Shown here piece by piece: positions 43,476 to 52,569 of a stretch of 64,000 bases of DNA; the first letter of the stretch is position 1, and every line of letters begins with the position of its first letter. A program made the translations under genes and the position numbers. Source of the DNA: an uncultured Christensenella sp. GTDB lineage: Bacteria; Bacillota; Clostridia; Christensenellales; UBA1750. Where the stretch lies: assembly GCA_905193155.1 (NCBI GenBank), contig CAJJNQ010000001.1:57019-121018 (forward strand), given 5' to 3'. The notes under the pieces were generated by a model. It was not told the DNA's origin, made no database searches, and worked only from the letters and a program-made list of their open reading frames with translations.

Positions 43476-44371
43476 TACAGGTCAATGGACTCACCAAAAA
43501 ATTCGGTGATTTTACCGCGCTCAGTGCGCTGGACTGCACCATTCCCGCCGGCTGCATCTACGGCCTGGTCGGCTCCAACGGCGCAGGCAAATCGACGCTG
43601 CTGCGCCTGATCTGCGGCATTTACCGCCCGGACAAGGGCAATGTGACGCTGGACGGACGCAATATCTATGAAAATCCGGAGCTGAAGGAAAAGCTTGTTT
43701 TCGTGCCGGACGAATTATACTTTCTGCCGCAGGCAAATATGCTGCGCATGGCGCAGACCTACGCTTCGTTCTATCCCCGCTTCGACCGCTCGCGCTTTGG
43801 CGAGCTGACCGACGCCTTCAAGCTCAACCCCAAGGCAAACCTTGGCACCTTCTCCAAGGGCATGCGCCGCCAGGCCGCGACGGTGCTGGCGCTGGCCTGC
43901 AAGACCGACTTCCTCTTTCTGGATGAAACCTTTGACGGGCTGGACCCCATCATGCGCAATCTGGTCAAAAAAGTTCTCTATGCGGACGTTGCGGAGCGCG
44001 GCGCCACGGCGGTCATCACCTCGCACAGCCTGCGTGAGCTGGAAGACACCTGTGACCAGCTGGCGCTGCTGCACAAGGGCGGTATCGTGTTCGAAAGCGA
44101 CGTGCAAAACCTCAAAACAACGCTCTTCAAGGTGCAGATCGCCTTTGACCACGACTATGACCACACGCTCTTTTCCGGCTTCGACGTGCTCAATTTCACC
44201 AAGCACGGTTCAGTCAGCAACCTGATCGTGCGCGGCGACCGGGACAAGGTGGTGCAGGACCTGCGCACCAAGAGCCCGATTCTAATGGAAGTGCTGCCTC
44301 TTTCGCTCGAGGAGGTCTTCCTCTATGAAATGGAGTCGCTGGGATATTCCTTCGGCGACGAGCTCAAATAA
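43472..44371 (+). CDS. ABC transporter ATP-binding protein
   Basis: A 299-residue ABC ATPase: Walker A GSNGAGKST (residues 34-42), signature LGTFSKGMRRQ, Walker B FLFLDETFDGLDP, switch His in SHSLRELED. The C-terminal extension resembles that of YtrB/EcsA-type exporter ATPases. Works with the large permease that follows 11 bp later. Repressed by YtrA in this operon (inferred). Confidence 0.93.
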   Translation: MIQVNGLTKKFGDFTALSALDCTIPAGCIYGLVGSNGAGKSTLLRLICGIYRPDKGNVTLDGRNIYENPELKEKLVFVPDELYFLPQANMLRMAQTYASFYPRFDRSRFGELTDAFKLNPKANLGTFSKGMRRQAATVLALACKTDFLFLDETFDGLDPIMRNLVKKVLYADVAERGATAVITSHSLRELEDTCDQLALLHKGGIVFESDVQNLKTTLFKVQIAFDHDYDHTLFSGFDVLNFTKHGSVSNLIVRGDRDKVVQDLRTKSPILMEVLPLSLEEVFLYEMESLGYSFGDELK

Positions 44372-44382
44372 GGAGGAGCATC

Positions 44383-46536
44383 ATGAACAAACGCAATTCG
44401 CTCTTCAGCCCCAGCGCCTATCTTGAAAGCCTTCGGCAGACGCGCCTGACCGGGTTGATCTATCTGGTATGCTGCCTGCTGTTTTCCTTTTTGCCGGCGC
44501 TGATTTCTTCGGTGTCCGGGTCGAGCTTTGCGCCGAACCTGGTCGATTATGCCGGCGTCCTGTTCGCCTATATGTACCTCGCGCCGCTGACGCTGGTGCT
44601 TTCCTCCTTTGGATTTCTGACCCGGCGCAGCGCATCGGATTTTTATCACTCACTGCCCATACGCCGGAGCACGCTGTATGTCAGCCGCGTGTTGGCAATT
44701 CTGACCTGGCTTGCAGGCACGGTCGTGCTGTCGCTTCTGTCCTCCTATCTCACCTACGGCTTGTTCGGCCGAGTGCTCAACTGGGCGCAGCTGCCTTATC
44801 TGATCGGCTATTTTTTCAGCTGCTGCCTGTTGGTGACCGCCTGCGCCCTGATCGGCATCTGCTCCACCGGCACCTATTTTTCCGCGTTCATCGTGGCGGG
44901 GCTGGTGATGTTCTTACCGCGCTTTATCAGCTTTCTCATCGCGGAGATGGTGGAAAGCTCTGCGCCCATCGTTTCGGTCGCGGAGCTGGGCTTCCTGTTC
45001 AACTATAATCTCAACCTCCCCGTCGCGCTGATTGCGGAGCTTTTCTCCTTCGGTTTCTACGGTGCCATCGATCTGGACGTGATGATGGTGACCGGGAAAT
45101 ATATCGGTTACACGGCGCTGCTGGGGCTGATCTATCTGGCGGCTGCGGGTGTGATCTTCTGCCGCCGCGCGTCGGAAACCGCCTCCAAGAGCGCTCCCAG
45201 CCGCGTGATGCAGCACCTATTCCGCTGCGCGATCTCGCTGCCGCTGTTTCTGGTTTCCGGCATGATGCTGGTGTTCTCACTGCGCGGTGAGTGGCACTCG
45301 TCGGGGCTGTTGGTGCTTCTGATCTGCGCGGCAGTGCTGGTGTATTTCATCTACGAGCTGGTCACCACGCGCAGGGTGCGCAATCTGCTCTCGGCGCTGT
45401 ATGTGCTGCCCATCGTGCTGGCCGTGAGCATCGGGGTGCCGTTCCTGGGCGAGGCACTGGGTCGGCAGGCCCTGCACACCATCCCCGCTCCTTCCGAGAT
45501 CGAGTCCCTTCGCTTTGACGAGAGGGACGGCTCTTCCGCCTACAACAGTCTGCTGCTTTCACGCATCGACTATCGCGACGAAGAGATCAGCTCGCTGGTG
45601 GTCGAAAATCTTTCCAGCACCGCCTCCGCTATCGAAAAAAACAGTCATCTCAATCCCTTTTCCGAAACGGTTGTTTTCAACCTCAAGTCCGGCCGCACCA
45701 TCACACGGCGCATCCATTTCTCGCCTGCGGATGCAGAACGCCTTCAGGAGCTGAAATCGTCCTTCAACTTCTATCAGACCGCCTTGACCCGCCTGCCGGA
45801 CGAGCAGGAGATTCACTCCATCTTCTCAAACTATGGGCTGACGGATAAGGACTGCCGCGAAATCTGGAACAGCTTCCGCAGCGAATACGAGGCGCTCGCG
45901 CCTGAAAAGCAGCGTCTGCTGCAAAACGGAACGCCCGCAGTCTCCAACGTACCACTCCTCGCAGCGGAAAGCGCCCCTTCCCAAACAACCATGGAGCGGA
46001 GCACCGTCTCGCTCTACGACGGTTTCCTGAACGTCCAGGGGGTCTCCGGCATAGACACCTTCGCCTCCTCCTATAATTTGACGACGCTTACTCCCAAAAC
46101 CATGCTGCTCTTCCTGCAAAAGATCAACCGGGACGACCAAAATACCGCCGAAGCGCTGCTGGAAGCCGCCAATATGCTGAAGAAAGCGAACGGAAGCGAG
46201 GTTTGGATCGGCGGCGGCCTTGCGCTCTGCGAAGGCTCGCAGATCCGCGAGTGCGACCTCGGTTACAATCTCTTGCCCGATATGTCCAACGCATCCTACT
46301 ATGAATCGCTGCAACTCAGCGCGGAGTTATTGGAACTCCTGGCCTCCGCAGACACCTCGATTGACAATCTGAACGAACCCTTTGTGCTGATGCGATACCT
46401 CAACATAGAGGTCATTGGTTCAGATGGAGCGAGCTGGAATTTCAGTTGCCGTGCTTATCGGCTGACCCCCGCGCAGGAAGCGGCCTACCGCTCGCTGACG
46501 CATCGGCTCGAAGCCCTTTCTGACTCGGAAGGCTGA
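44383..46536 (+). CDS. ABC exporter permease
   Basis: A 717-residue membrane protein: about six spans in residues 20-240, further spans around 290-355, and a large extracytoplasmic C-terminal part (about 365-717, from LGRQALHTIPAPSEIESLRFDERDG). The opening FSPSAYLESLRQTRLTGLIYLVCCLLF and SDFYHSLPIRRSTLYVSRV match the ABC-2-like permease of YtrA-regulated operons. Substrate unknown; envelope-stress peptide or antibiotic export is plausible. Confidence 0.85.
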   Translation: MNKRNSLFSPSAYLESLRQTRLTGLIYLVCCLLFSFLPALISSVSGSSFAPNLVDYAGVLFAYMYLAPLTLVLSSFGFLTRRSASDFYHSLPIRRSTLYVSRVLAILTWLAGTVVLSLLSSYLTYGLFGRVLNWAQLPYLIGYFFSCCLLVTACALIGICSTGTYFSAFIVAGLVMFLPRFISFLIAEMVESSAPIVSVAELGFLFNYNLNLPVALIAELFSFGFYGAIDLDVMMVTGKYIGYTALLGLIYLAAAGVIFCRRASETASKSAPSRVMQHLFRCAISLPLFLVSGMMLVFSLRGEWHSSGLLVLLICAAVLVYFIYELVTTRRVRNLLSALYVLPIVLAVSIGVPFLGEALGRQALHTIPAPSEIESLRFDERDGSSAYNSLLLSRIDYRDEEISSLVVENLSSTASAIEKNSHLNPFSETVVFNLKSGRTITRRIHFSPADAERLQELKSSFNFYQTALTRLPDEQEIHSIFSNYGLTDKDCREIWNSFRSEYEALAPEKQRLLQNGTPAVSNVPLLAAESAPSQTTMERSTVSLYDGFLNVQGVSGIDTFASSYNLTTLTPKTMLLFLQKINRDDQNTAEALLEAANMLKKANGSEVWIGGGLALCEGSQIRECDLGYNLLPDMSNASYYESLQLSAELLELLASADTSIDNLNEPFVLMRYLNIEVIGSDGASWNFSCRAYRLTPAQEAAYRSLTHRLEALSDSEG

Positions 46537-46546
46537 GCGCCGCTGA

Positions 46547-46597
46547 ACAAAAGCGCCGCCCGTTTTCTCTCTTTCGGAGAAACGGGCGGCGCTTTTG
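46547..46597. terminator. Bidirectional intrinsic terminator
   Basis: A long stem beginning AAAAGCGCCGCCCGTTTCTC with its complement; T-runs on both sides. Shared with the convergent mtnN. Confidence 0.85.
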
Positions 46598-46604
46598 CCG
46601 TCTT

Positions 46605-47291
46605 TTACGCACGGAGGTATTCTTCGACCAGCTGCACGGACCGCGCCGCGGCGAGCTTGACGAACTGCGGGTAATCCATGCCCGCCTCCTCGTTTCCGCC
46701 GTCGGAAATGGCGCGGATCACGGCGAAGGGCACCTTGTTGACCGAGCAGACCTGGCCGATGGACGCCCCCTCCATCTCGGCCGCCAGCGCATCGAAGTGC
46801 GCCTTGATGCCGTCGATCTTCTCCTTGGACGCGATGAACTGATCGCCCGATACGACCAGCCCGCGCTTGGGCTCGACCCCGATGCGCTCCGCCGCCGCAA
46901 TCACGTCGCGGCAGACAGTCTCGTCGCAGGGCATTTCTACAACGTTCAAGCCGGGGATCAGCCCCATCGGGTCACCGAAGGCCGTGGTGTCCAGATCGTG
47001 CTGCGCCACCGCCGTGGCCACCACCACATCCATCACGCGCAGCCCCTTGCCGATGCCGCCCGCCACACCGGTATTGAGGATCACATTCGGTGCATAGGTT
47101 AAGATCATCGTCTGAGTGCACATCGCGGCGTTGACCTTGCCGATGCCGGCCACTGCCAGCACCACGTCCCTGCCGCAGAGCTTGCCCTCGTCAAACCGCA
47201 TCCCGGAAATGACGCGGGTCGTCTTCTCCGTCATATCCGCGCGCAGCGCTTCGATTTCTTTTTCCATCGCTCCGATAATGCCGATTTTCAT
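46605..47291 (-). CDS. mtnN: 5'-methylthioadenosine/S-adenosylhomocysteine nucleosidase
   Basis: A 228-residue nucleoside hydrolase recycling MTA and SAH. KIGIIGAMEKEIEAL carries the catalytic-site Glu, MEGASIGQVC the ribose-binding Glu-Met, and AISDGGNEEAGMDY the catalytic Asp. Cytosolic; supports methionine salvage and activated methyl cycle. Probably co-transcribed with the upstream unknown gene (30 bp gap). Confidence 0.94.
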   Translation of the reverse strand: MKIGIIGAMEKEIEALRADMTEKTTRVISGMRFDEGKLCGRDVVLAVAGIGKVNAAMCTQTMILTYAPNVILNTGVAGGIGKGLRVMDVVVATAVAQHDLDTTAFGDPMGLIPGLNVVEMPCDETVCRDVIAAAERIGVEPKRGLVVSGDQFIASKEKIDGIKAHFDALAAEMEGASIGQVCSVNKVPFAVIRAISDGGNEEAGMDYPQFVKLAAARSVQLVEEYLRA

Positions 47292-47321
47292 CTCTGTTTT
47301 CCTCCTCTATTCGTCCCTTCG

Positions 47322-48317
47322 TCAGATAAAAGGCCGCCGGTCGAGCACAAGCCGCAGCGGCACGGTGCTGTTCATTTCACCGGGAAGCGCCTGCTGCAGC
47401 TCCGCCAGCGCGCACGCCGCCCCAAAGAGCGTGTGCAAATCGTCCAAACTCTCGTCCGTTTCCTCGTCCGCCCGCAAAAGGTATGCCGTAAATCCCTTTG
47501 CAAAGTCCTGCAGCGCCGCCTTTCCCTCGTCAAAACGGTGCGGGCACTGCCGCAGGGCGCGATTCAGGCTGAACACCCAGTCCACCTCGCGGAAGCTGCA
47601 CCTCTCTCCAAACCCCTTCCCCATCTGCTCCCTGTGGTTTTCGTATAAGTCCAGACTGCTGTCGATGAGCTTTTCCGGATAGGGAAAGGGACGGTGCGCA
47701 TCCGCATGGCAGAAGAGATAGTGAAACCAGCCGTAAAGATGGCGCGGCAGTTCCACGCAATCCGCTTCCCGCTTACGGCCAATGCCCGTCCGCGCATCGC
47801 AATTTTCCCGCAACCAGGCAAAATAGGCGTCCTGCCACGCCGCATCGACGCGGCCGGTCAGCCGCAGCGCTGCATAAAGCCCCGCGCCGCGATGCGACTG
47901 TCCCCACGGCTCGCCCTCCCAATCCAAACTCTCCAGAAAGGCGCGTATCTTTTCTATCTCTCGATACTCCTCCAGCGCATAGACGGGGTACAGCGGCTCT
48001 GCGTCATAGAGCTCCAACGCCGCCAAAACGTGCGCGGTGGTATGGATGGGGTGATGCGTGCTCTCGTGAAAGAGCCCGGTTTCGTGGTCCTGCATCTTCT
48101 GCATCGCGGCGATGCTTTCCGCGCGCCGCTGAGGATCACGCTCAAAATCGCCGATGGTGTAGAGCAGATTGGCCGCGTCCGCACAGCCGTAAGGATTGAT
48201 CGCCAACGTTTGCCCTTTCCCCTCGTTCGGGCGAGTGTAGCGGGCATATGCGCCCGTGCCCAGCTCGTGTTTCCGGACGCACCGGCGGATTTTCGTCACG
48301 ATCGGGTCGATGTTCAT
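47322..48317 (-). CDS. Hypothetical protein, possible alpha/alpha-barrel
   Basis: A 331-residue soluble protein with many His, Trp and aromatic residues: INPYGCADAANLLYTIGDF, GLFHESTHHPIHTTAHVLAALELYD, WEGEPWGQSHRGAGLYAAL, CVELPRHLYGWFHYLFCHADA. The repeating helical segments recall alpha/alpha-barrel glycosidases or terpenoid-cyclase-like folds, but I recognise no family. ATG 48317 has GGGGGGAGAC upstream. It precedes mtnN on the same strand. Confidence 0.6.
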   Translation of the reverse strand: MNIDPIVTKIRRCVRKHELGTGAYARYTRPNEGKGQTLAINPYGCADAANLLYTIGDFERDPQRRAESIAAMQKMQDHETGLFHESTHHPIHTTAHVLAALELYDAEPLYPVYALEEYREIEKIRAFLESLDWEGEPWGQSHRGAGLYAALRLTGRVDAAWQDAYFAWLRENCDARTGIGRKREADCVELPRHLYGWFHYLFCHADAHRPFPYPEKLIDSSLDLYENHREQMGKGFGERCSFREVDWVFSLNRALRQCPHRFDEGKAALQDFAKGFTAYLLRADEETDESLDDLHTLFGAACALAELQQALPGEMNSTVPLRLVLDRRPFI

Positions 48318-48630
48318 CGGTTTCGTCTCCCCCCTCTTCTTGGGCATCAAACTCATTTCACGAATGCTCTTTCCAGAAGATCATAACAAATCCGACCTGG
48401 CCTGTCAAAAAGATTCGCATTTTCACTTTGTGAAACTTGCAAAAAAACTCTTGCAAAGCCCCGCGTTTCTGCTATAATTAGTCCTGTTATTATTCCTAGG
48501 TATTTTGTCGGATATGACTTCAGGGTTTCCGCTCAAAGCTCAGGAATCAACGCAGAATTTTAACTTGAATTCTCAGCCGATTGCTTCATACTGAAGCTGA
48601 AAAAAAGACGCAGGGGGTGTATTTCTGCCA
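48318..48630. other. Intergenic region between the unknown gene and potA
   Basis: About 310 bp. It holds the pot promoter and, downstream of it, a leader of about 140 nt with small hairpins (for example AGAATT/AATTCT) but no terminator. I could not assign the leader to a riboswitch family. Confidence 0.5.
48451..48478 (+). promoter_or_regulatory. Promoter of the potABCD operon
   Basis: TTGCAA, 16-bp spacer, TATAAT. Confidence 0.75.
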
Positions 48631-49716
48631 ATGTCTCAGCCCATATTGACCCTCCAAAATATTCACAAATCCTTCGACGGCACATCTGTGCTGAACGATA
48701 TTTCTCTGCAAGTGATGCCGGGGCAGTTTATCACGCTGCTCGGCCCTTCGGGCTGCGGCAAAACCACAACGCTGCGCATCATTGCCGGTCTTGAACAGCC
48801 GGACAGCGGCAAGGTCGTCTTAAACGGAGAGGACGTAACCGCCTTCCCGCCGGAAAAGCGCGCCGTGAACACGGTGTTCCAGAATTATGCGCTCTTCCCG
48901 CACATGAATGTGCAGCGCAACATCGCCTACAGCCTGAACCTTCGCAAGGTTAAAAAGGACGAAATGGCGCGGCGCGTAGACGAGCTGCTCTCCATCGTGC
49001 AGCTGGAAGGCTACGGCAAGCGCATGCCGGCGCAGCTTTCGGGCGGTCAGCGCCAGCGCGTGGCGATTGCGCGCGCCTTGGCCTGCGATCCTCAGCTGCT
49101 GCTGCTCGACGAACCGCTGGGCGCGCTGGATCTTCAGCTCCGCCGTCAGATGCAGGTCGAGCTCAAGGCGCTGCAAAAAAAGCTGGGCATCACCTTTATC
49201 TATATCACGCACGATCAGGAAGAAGCGCTGAATATGTCCGACCTGATCGCCGTGATGAACGGCGGACGCTTTGAGCAGATCGGCGCTCCGGAGGAAATCT
49301 ATGAGCACCCGGCAACACGCTTTGCGGCGCAGTTCATCGGTCAGAGCAACATCATCGAGGGCACGGTGCTCTCCAGCCGGAATGGCCAAACGACGCTGGA
49401 GCTCTGTCCCGGCAGCACCGTCACGGTGCAGGGCGAATATGAGCCGGGCGAGCACCTCGCGCTGTCGGTTCGCGCCGAGCGCATCGACTATGCGGACAAG
49501 GCGCAGTACGGCTTCTGTCTTTCGGGCGTGATTAAGCTCCACAGCTATATCGGCGGCGTGCTGCGCACCACCATCACGCTCCCCACGGGTCAGGAGCTGC
49601 TCATCACGGGCGCAAACCCGGTTTCCCAATACCCCGCCGGATGCGCGGTGCAGGTTTTCTGGGATCCGGATGTGGCCGCGGTTGTGGAAAGGGGGAAGCC
49701 CGTTGAAAAAGGCTGA
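48631..49716 (+). CDS. potA: Spermidine/putrescine ABC transporter ATP-binding protein
   Basis: A 361-residue ABC ATPase: Walker A GPSGCGKTTTLRI (residues 36-48), signature LSGGQRQRVAIARAL, Walker B LLLLDEPLGALDLQLR, and a C-terminal TOBE-like domain from about residue 240. Sequence style is PotA. The reading frame overlaps potB by 14 bp. Powers import of polyamines or related compounds across the cytoplasmic membrane. Confidence 0.92.
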   Translation: MSQPILTLQNIHKSFDGTSVLNDISLQVMPGQFITLLGPSGCGKTTTLRIIAGLEQPDSGKVVLNGEDVTAFPPEKRAVNTVFQNYALFPHMNVQRNIAYSLNLRKVKKDEMARRVDELLSIVQLEGYGKRMPAQLSGGQRQRVAIARALACDPQLLLLDEPLGALDLQLRRQMQVELKALQKKLGITFIYITHDQEEALNMSDLIAVMNGGRFEQIGAPEEIYEHPATRFAAQFIGQSNIIEGTVLSSRNGQTTLELCPGSTVTVQGEYEPGEHLALSVRAERIDYADKAQYGFCLSGVIKLHSYIGGVLRTTITLPTGQELLITGANPVSQYPAGCAVQVFWDPDVAAVVERGKPVEKG

Positions 49717-50578
49717 ACCCGCGAAGAAAAAATATGATCGGCACATCTCGCCCACCGTTTGGATTCTCTACATTTGGACGGTGCTGTTTGTGGCGCTGCC
49801 GCTGGTTTACGTCGTGGTGATCACGTTCCTTAAAAAGGGCGACGTTTGGGGCATTACGGATCAGTTCACGCTGGAAAACTATCAAAAACTCTTCAGCCCC
49901 GTCTATGCCAAAGTCTTCCTGGATTCGTTTCTCGTAGCCGTTTCCACCACGGCGCTGACGCTGCTGATCGGCTATCCCTTCGCCTACTTCACGGCAAAAT
50001 TTTCGCCCCGTTTGCGTTCATTTATCATCCTGCTGCTGATGGCGCCGTTCTGGATCAATTCCCTGCTGCGGCTGAACGGCTGGATTATACTGCTCAAGGC
50101 CAACGGCGCGGTCAACACGCTGCTGCAAAGCCTGGGGATCATCGACGAACCGCTCAAGATTCTCTACAACAACGGCGCGATGATGCTGGGCATGGTCTAC
50201 GCACTGCTGCCGTTTATGATTACCTCGATCTATAACTCCGTCGAAAAGCTCGACTGGTCGCTGATCGAGGCTTCGCGCGACCTGGGTGCGTCGCCGTTTA
50301 AGGCGTTTGTCACGGTCACGGTGCCGCTGACGGTGCCGGGCATTGTGGCGGGCTGCGTGCTGGTGTTCGTGCCGTCGATGGGGCTGTTCTTTATCTCCGA
50401 TCTGCTGGGCGGCGCAAAAACGCTGCTGCTGGGCAACCTGATCAAGAACGAGCTGATGCAGGCGCGCAACTGGCCCATGGGCGCAGCGCTTTCCATTGCG
50501 ATGCTGCTGTTCACCTTCGCCTTTATTCTGATCTACAAAAAGGTTACAGGGGCTAAAAACCTGGGTGGCATAAGATGA
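49703..50578 (+). CDS. potB: Spermidine/putrescine ABC transporter permease
   Basis: A 291-residue permease with six spans and the EAA loop (LIEASRDLGASPFKAFVTVTVPLTVPGI). The start is TTG 49703 (GGGGGAAGCCCG before it), within the potA 3' end. Membrane opening IWTVLFVALPLVYVVVITF and GWIILLKANGAVNTLLQSLG are PotB-like. Confidence 0.92.
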   Translation: MKKAEPAKKKYDRHISPTVWILYIWTVLFVALPLVYVVVITFLKKGDVWGITDQFTLENYQKLFSPVYAKVFLDSFLVAVSTTALTLLIGYPFAYFTAKFSPRLRSFIILLLMAPFWINSLLRLNGWIILLKANGAVNTLLQSLGIIDEPLKILYNNGAMMLGMVYALLPFMITSIYNSVEKLDWSLIEASRDLGASPFKAFVTVTVPLTVPGIVAGCVLVFVPSMGLFFISDLLGGAKTLLLGNLIKNELMQARNWPMGAALSIAMLLFTFAFILIYKKVTGAKNLGGIR

Positions 50579-51360
50579 AGAAGAACAACTGGCTTTCCAA
50601 ACTTTTTGTCATCCTTGTGCTGCTGTTTAACTATCTGCCCATCATTGTGGTGGTGGTCTATTCCTTCAACGCTTCCAAGTACAGCAACTGGGCCGGCTTC
50701 TCGCTGCAATGGTATGAAAAGCTCTTCCGCAATTCGCAGATCCTGCGCTCTCTCAACAACTCGCTGATTCTGGCATTCTCCTCCTGCGGGCTGTCGATCC
50801 TGATCGGCACGGCAGGCGCGGTAGGCATGGCGCGGTCGCGCTTCCGCACGCAGGGGCTGCTGGAAAACGTCTCCATGATCCCGATGATGATGCCCGAAAT
50901 CATACTGGGCATGGCGTATCTGGCGTTTTTCTCGATCATCCGCATCCCCTTCGGCATGCTGACGCTCATCATCGCACACACGACCTTCTGTATTCCCTAT
51001 ATCTTCATCAATGTTCAGAGCCGCCTGGTTGGGCTGGACCCCGCCTATGTCGAGGCAGCGCGTGACCTGGGCGCAAGCCCGACCCGTGCCTTTTACGACG
51101 TGACGCTCCCGCTGATCACCCCGGCGATCCTTTCCGGCGCGCTGCTGTCGTTCGCCATGAGCATGGACGACGTGGTCATCTCCTTCTTCGTCACCGGCAC
51201 AACCTCCAACACCCTGCCTTTGCAGGTGTATTCCATGCTGAAGATGGGCGTAACGCCGGAGGTCAACGCGCTTTGTACGCTGATGCTGCTGGTGGTATTC
51301 GGCGGCATTGGGCTTTACTACCTGCTGACCACACTCCTGAAAAAGGAGAAAAAGCAATAA
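50575..51360 (+). CDS. potC: Spermidine/putrescine ABC transporter permease
   Basis: A 261-residue permease with six spans and the EAA loop (YVEAARDLGASPTRAFYDVTLPLITPAI). LLFNYLPIIVVVVYSFNASKYSNWAGFSLQWYEKLF is the classic PotC opening. ATG overlaps the potB stop (ATGA). Confidence 0.93.
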   Translation: MKKNNWLSKLFVILVLLFNYLPIIVVVVYSFNASKYSNWAGFSLQWYEKLFRNSQILRSLNNSLILAFSSCGLSILIGTAGAVGMARSRFRTQGLLENVSMIPMMMPEIILGMAYLAFFSIIRIPFGMLTLIIAHTTFCIPYIFINVQSRLVGLDPAYVEAARDLGASPTRAFYDVTLPLITPAILSGALLSFAMSMDDVVISFFVTGTTSNTLPLQVYSMLKMGVTPEVNALCTLMLLVVFGGIGLYYLLTTLLKKEKKQ

Positions 51361-51425
51361 TACCGCACCGCATAGCGGGCGTATTATAAAAAATCATCCA
51401 TTGGAGAGAGGAAGAAACAAAGAAC

Positions 51426-52484
51426 ATGAAAAAGACCATCCTTCGCGTGCTGGGCTTTGCACTGGTGCTTGCGTTGACGCTGACCTGCTTCGGCTGCTCT
51501 TCCGGCAGCGCCGGTGACAAGGAGCTGGTCATCTTCTCCTGGGAAGGCTACATCGACCCGGAGCTGCTGACCGAGTTCACCGAACAGACCGGCATCAAGA
51601 TCAACTACAACTACTTCAACTCCGAGGAAGAGATGCTCGCCAAGCTCGAAGCCGTCAAGGGCGGAGATTACGACATCATCATCGCCTCCGACTACATCAT
51701 CAACATCGCCCGCAGCGAGGGCCTGCTCAAGGAAATCGACAAGGAAAAGGTTCCCAACTATAAGAACCTGAACCCCAAATATCTCAATCAGTACTACGAT
51801 CCGGACGGACTGTACACCATCCCGTATGTGGCGGGCACCCCGCTGATCGTCTATGACCCCGCCAAGGTCACCTGCGAAATCACCGGCTACAACAGCCTGT
51901 GGGATGAAAGCCTGAAGGATCAGCTGGTCGTGATGGATCACATGCGCAACATCATCGGCATGACGATGAAGTCCATGGGCTACTCGCTCAACACGGAAGA
52001 CCCCGACGTCATCGCAGCGGCCGGTGAAAAACTGATGAAGCTCAAGCCCAACATCCGTGCGCTGGACGGCGATACGCCCCATGAAAAGCTGATCTCCGGT
52101 GAGTGCACCATCGGCTATGTCTTCACCTCTCAGGTTTCCGCCGTGCTCTCCGAGCGTCCGGATTTCGCCGTGTGCTACCCGGAAGAGGGAATGGGCTTCG
52201 GCATTGACTCGCTGTTCATGCCGTCCAATCCCCCGCATGAGGACGCCGCGCTGCAGTTCATGAACTACATGTGCGATCCTGAGATCAGCGCCCGCGCGTC
52301 GGTCTTCACGCAGTACATCAACTGCAACTCCGCCGCTACGCAGTACCTGCCGGAGGAATTCCTGAACAACAAGGCCGTCAACATCCCGGACGACATCCTG
52401 GGCAATATCGAGTTCATGGAGGATATCTCCCCCGAAGCCACCGAGCAGATGAACGAGATCTGGAACGCCTTCAAGCAGTCCTGA
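51426..52484 (+). CDS. potD: Polyamine-binding lipoprotein
   Basis: A 352-residue substrate-binding lipoprotein. Lipobox LTCFGCSS with the lipidated Cys near residue 23; mature protein begins around ELVIFSWEGYIDPELLTEFTEQTG, typical of PotD/PotF. Ligand-site aromatic and acidic residues occur in IIASDYIIN, YTIPYVAGTPLIVYD and MGFGIDSLFMP. Anchored outside the membrane, it delivers putrescine or spermidine to PotBC. Confidence 0.93.
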   Translation: MKKTILRVLGFALVLALTLTCFGCSSGSAGDKELVIFSWEGYIDPELLTEFTEQTGIKINYNYFNSEEEMLAKLEAVKGGDYDIIIASDYIINIARSEGLLKEIDKEKVPNYKNLNPKYLNQYYDPDGLYTIPYVAGTPLIVYDPAKVTCEITGYNSLWDESLKDQLVVMDHMRNIIGMTMKSMGYSLNTEDPDVIAAAGEKLMKLKPNIRALDGDTPHEKLISGECTIGYVFTSQVSAVLSERPDFAVCYPEEGMGFGIDSLFMPSNPPHEDAALQFMNYMCDPEISARASVFTQYINCNSAATQYLPEEFLNNKAVNIPDDILGNIEFMEDISPEATEQMNEIWNAFKQS

Positions 52485-52492
52485 TTTCCGTA

Positions 52493-52547
52493 AAAAGCGC
52501 CCCCGCAGAAAGCGCCTTTCCGGTTTTCTGCGGGGGCAACGCATGTC
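52493..52547. terminator. Stem-loop after potD
   Basis: GCCCCCGCAGAAA / TTTCTGCGGGGGC stem with a 12-nt loop. No T-run on the plus strand; a T-run is present on the minus strand. It may attenuate rather than end the pot transcript before the amidohydrolase gene. Confidence 0.5.
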
Positions 52548-52569
52548 TTAAAAAAGGAGCTTTTCCCCC

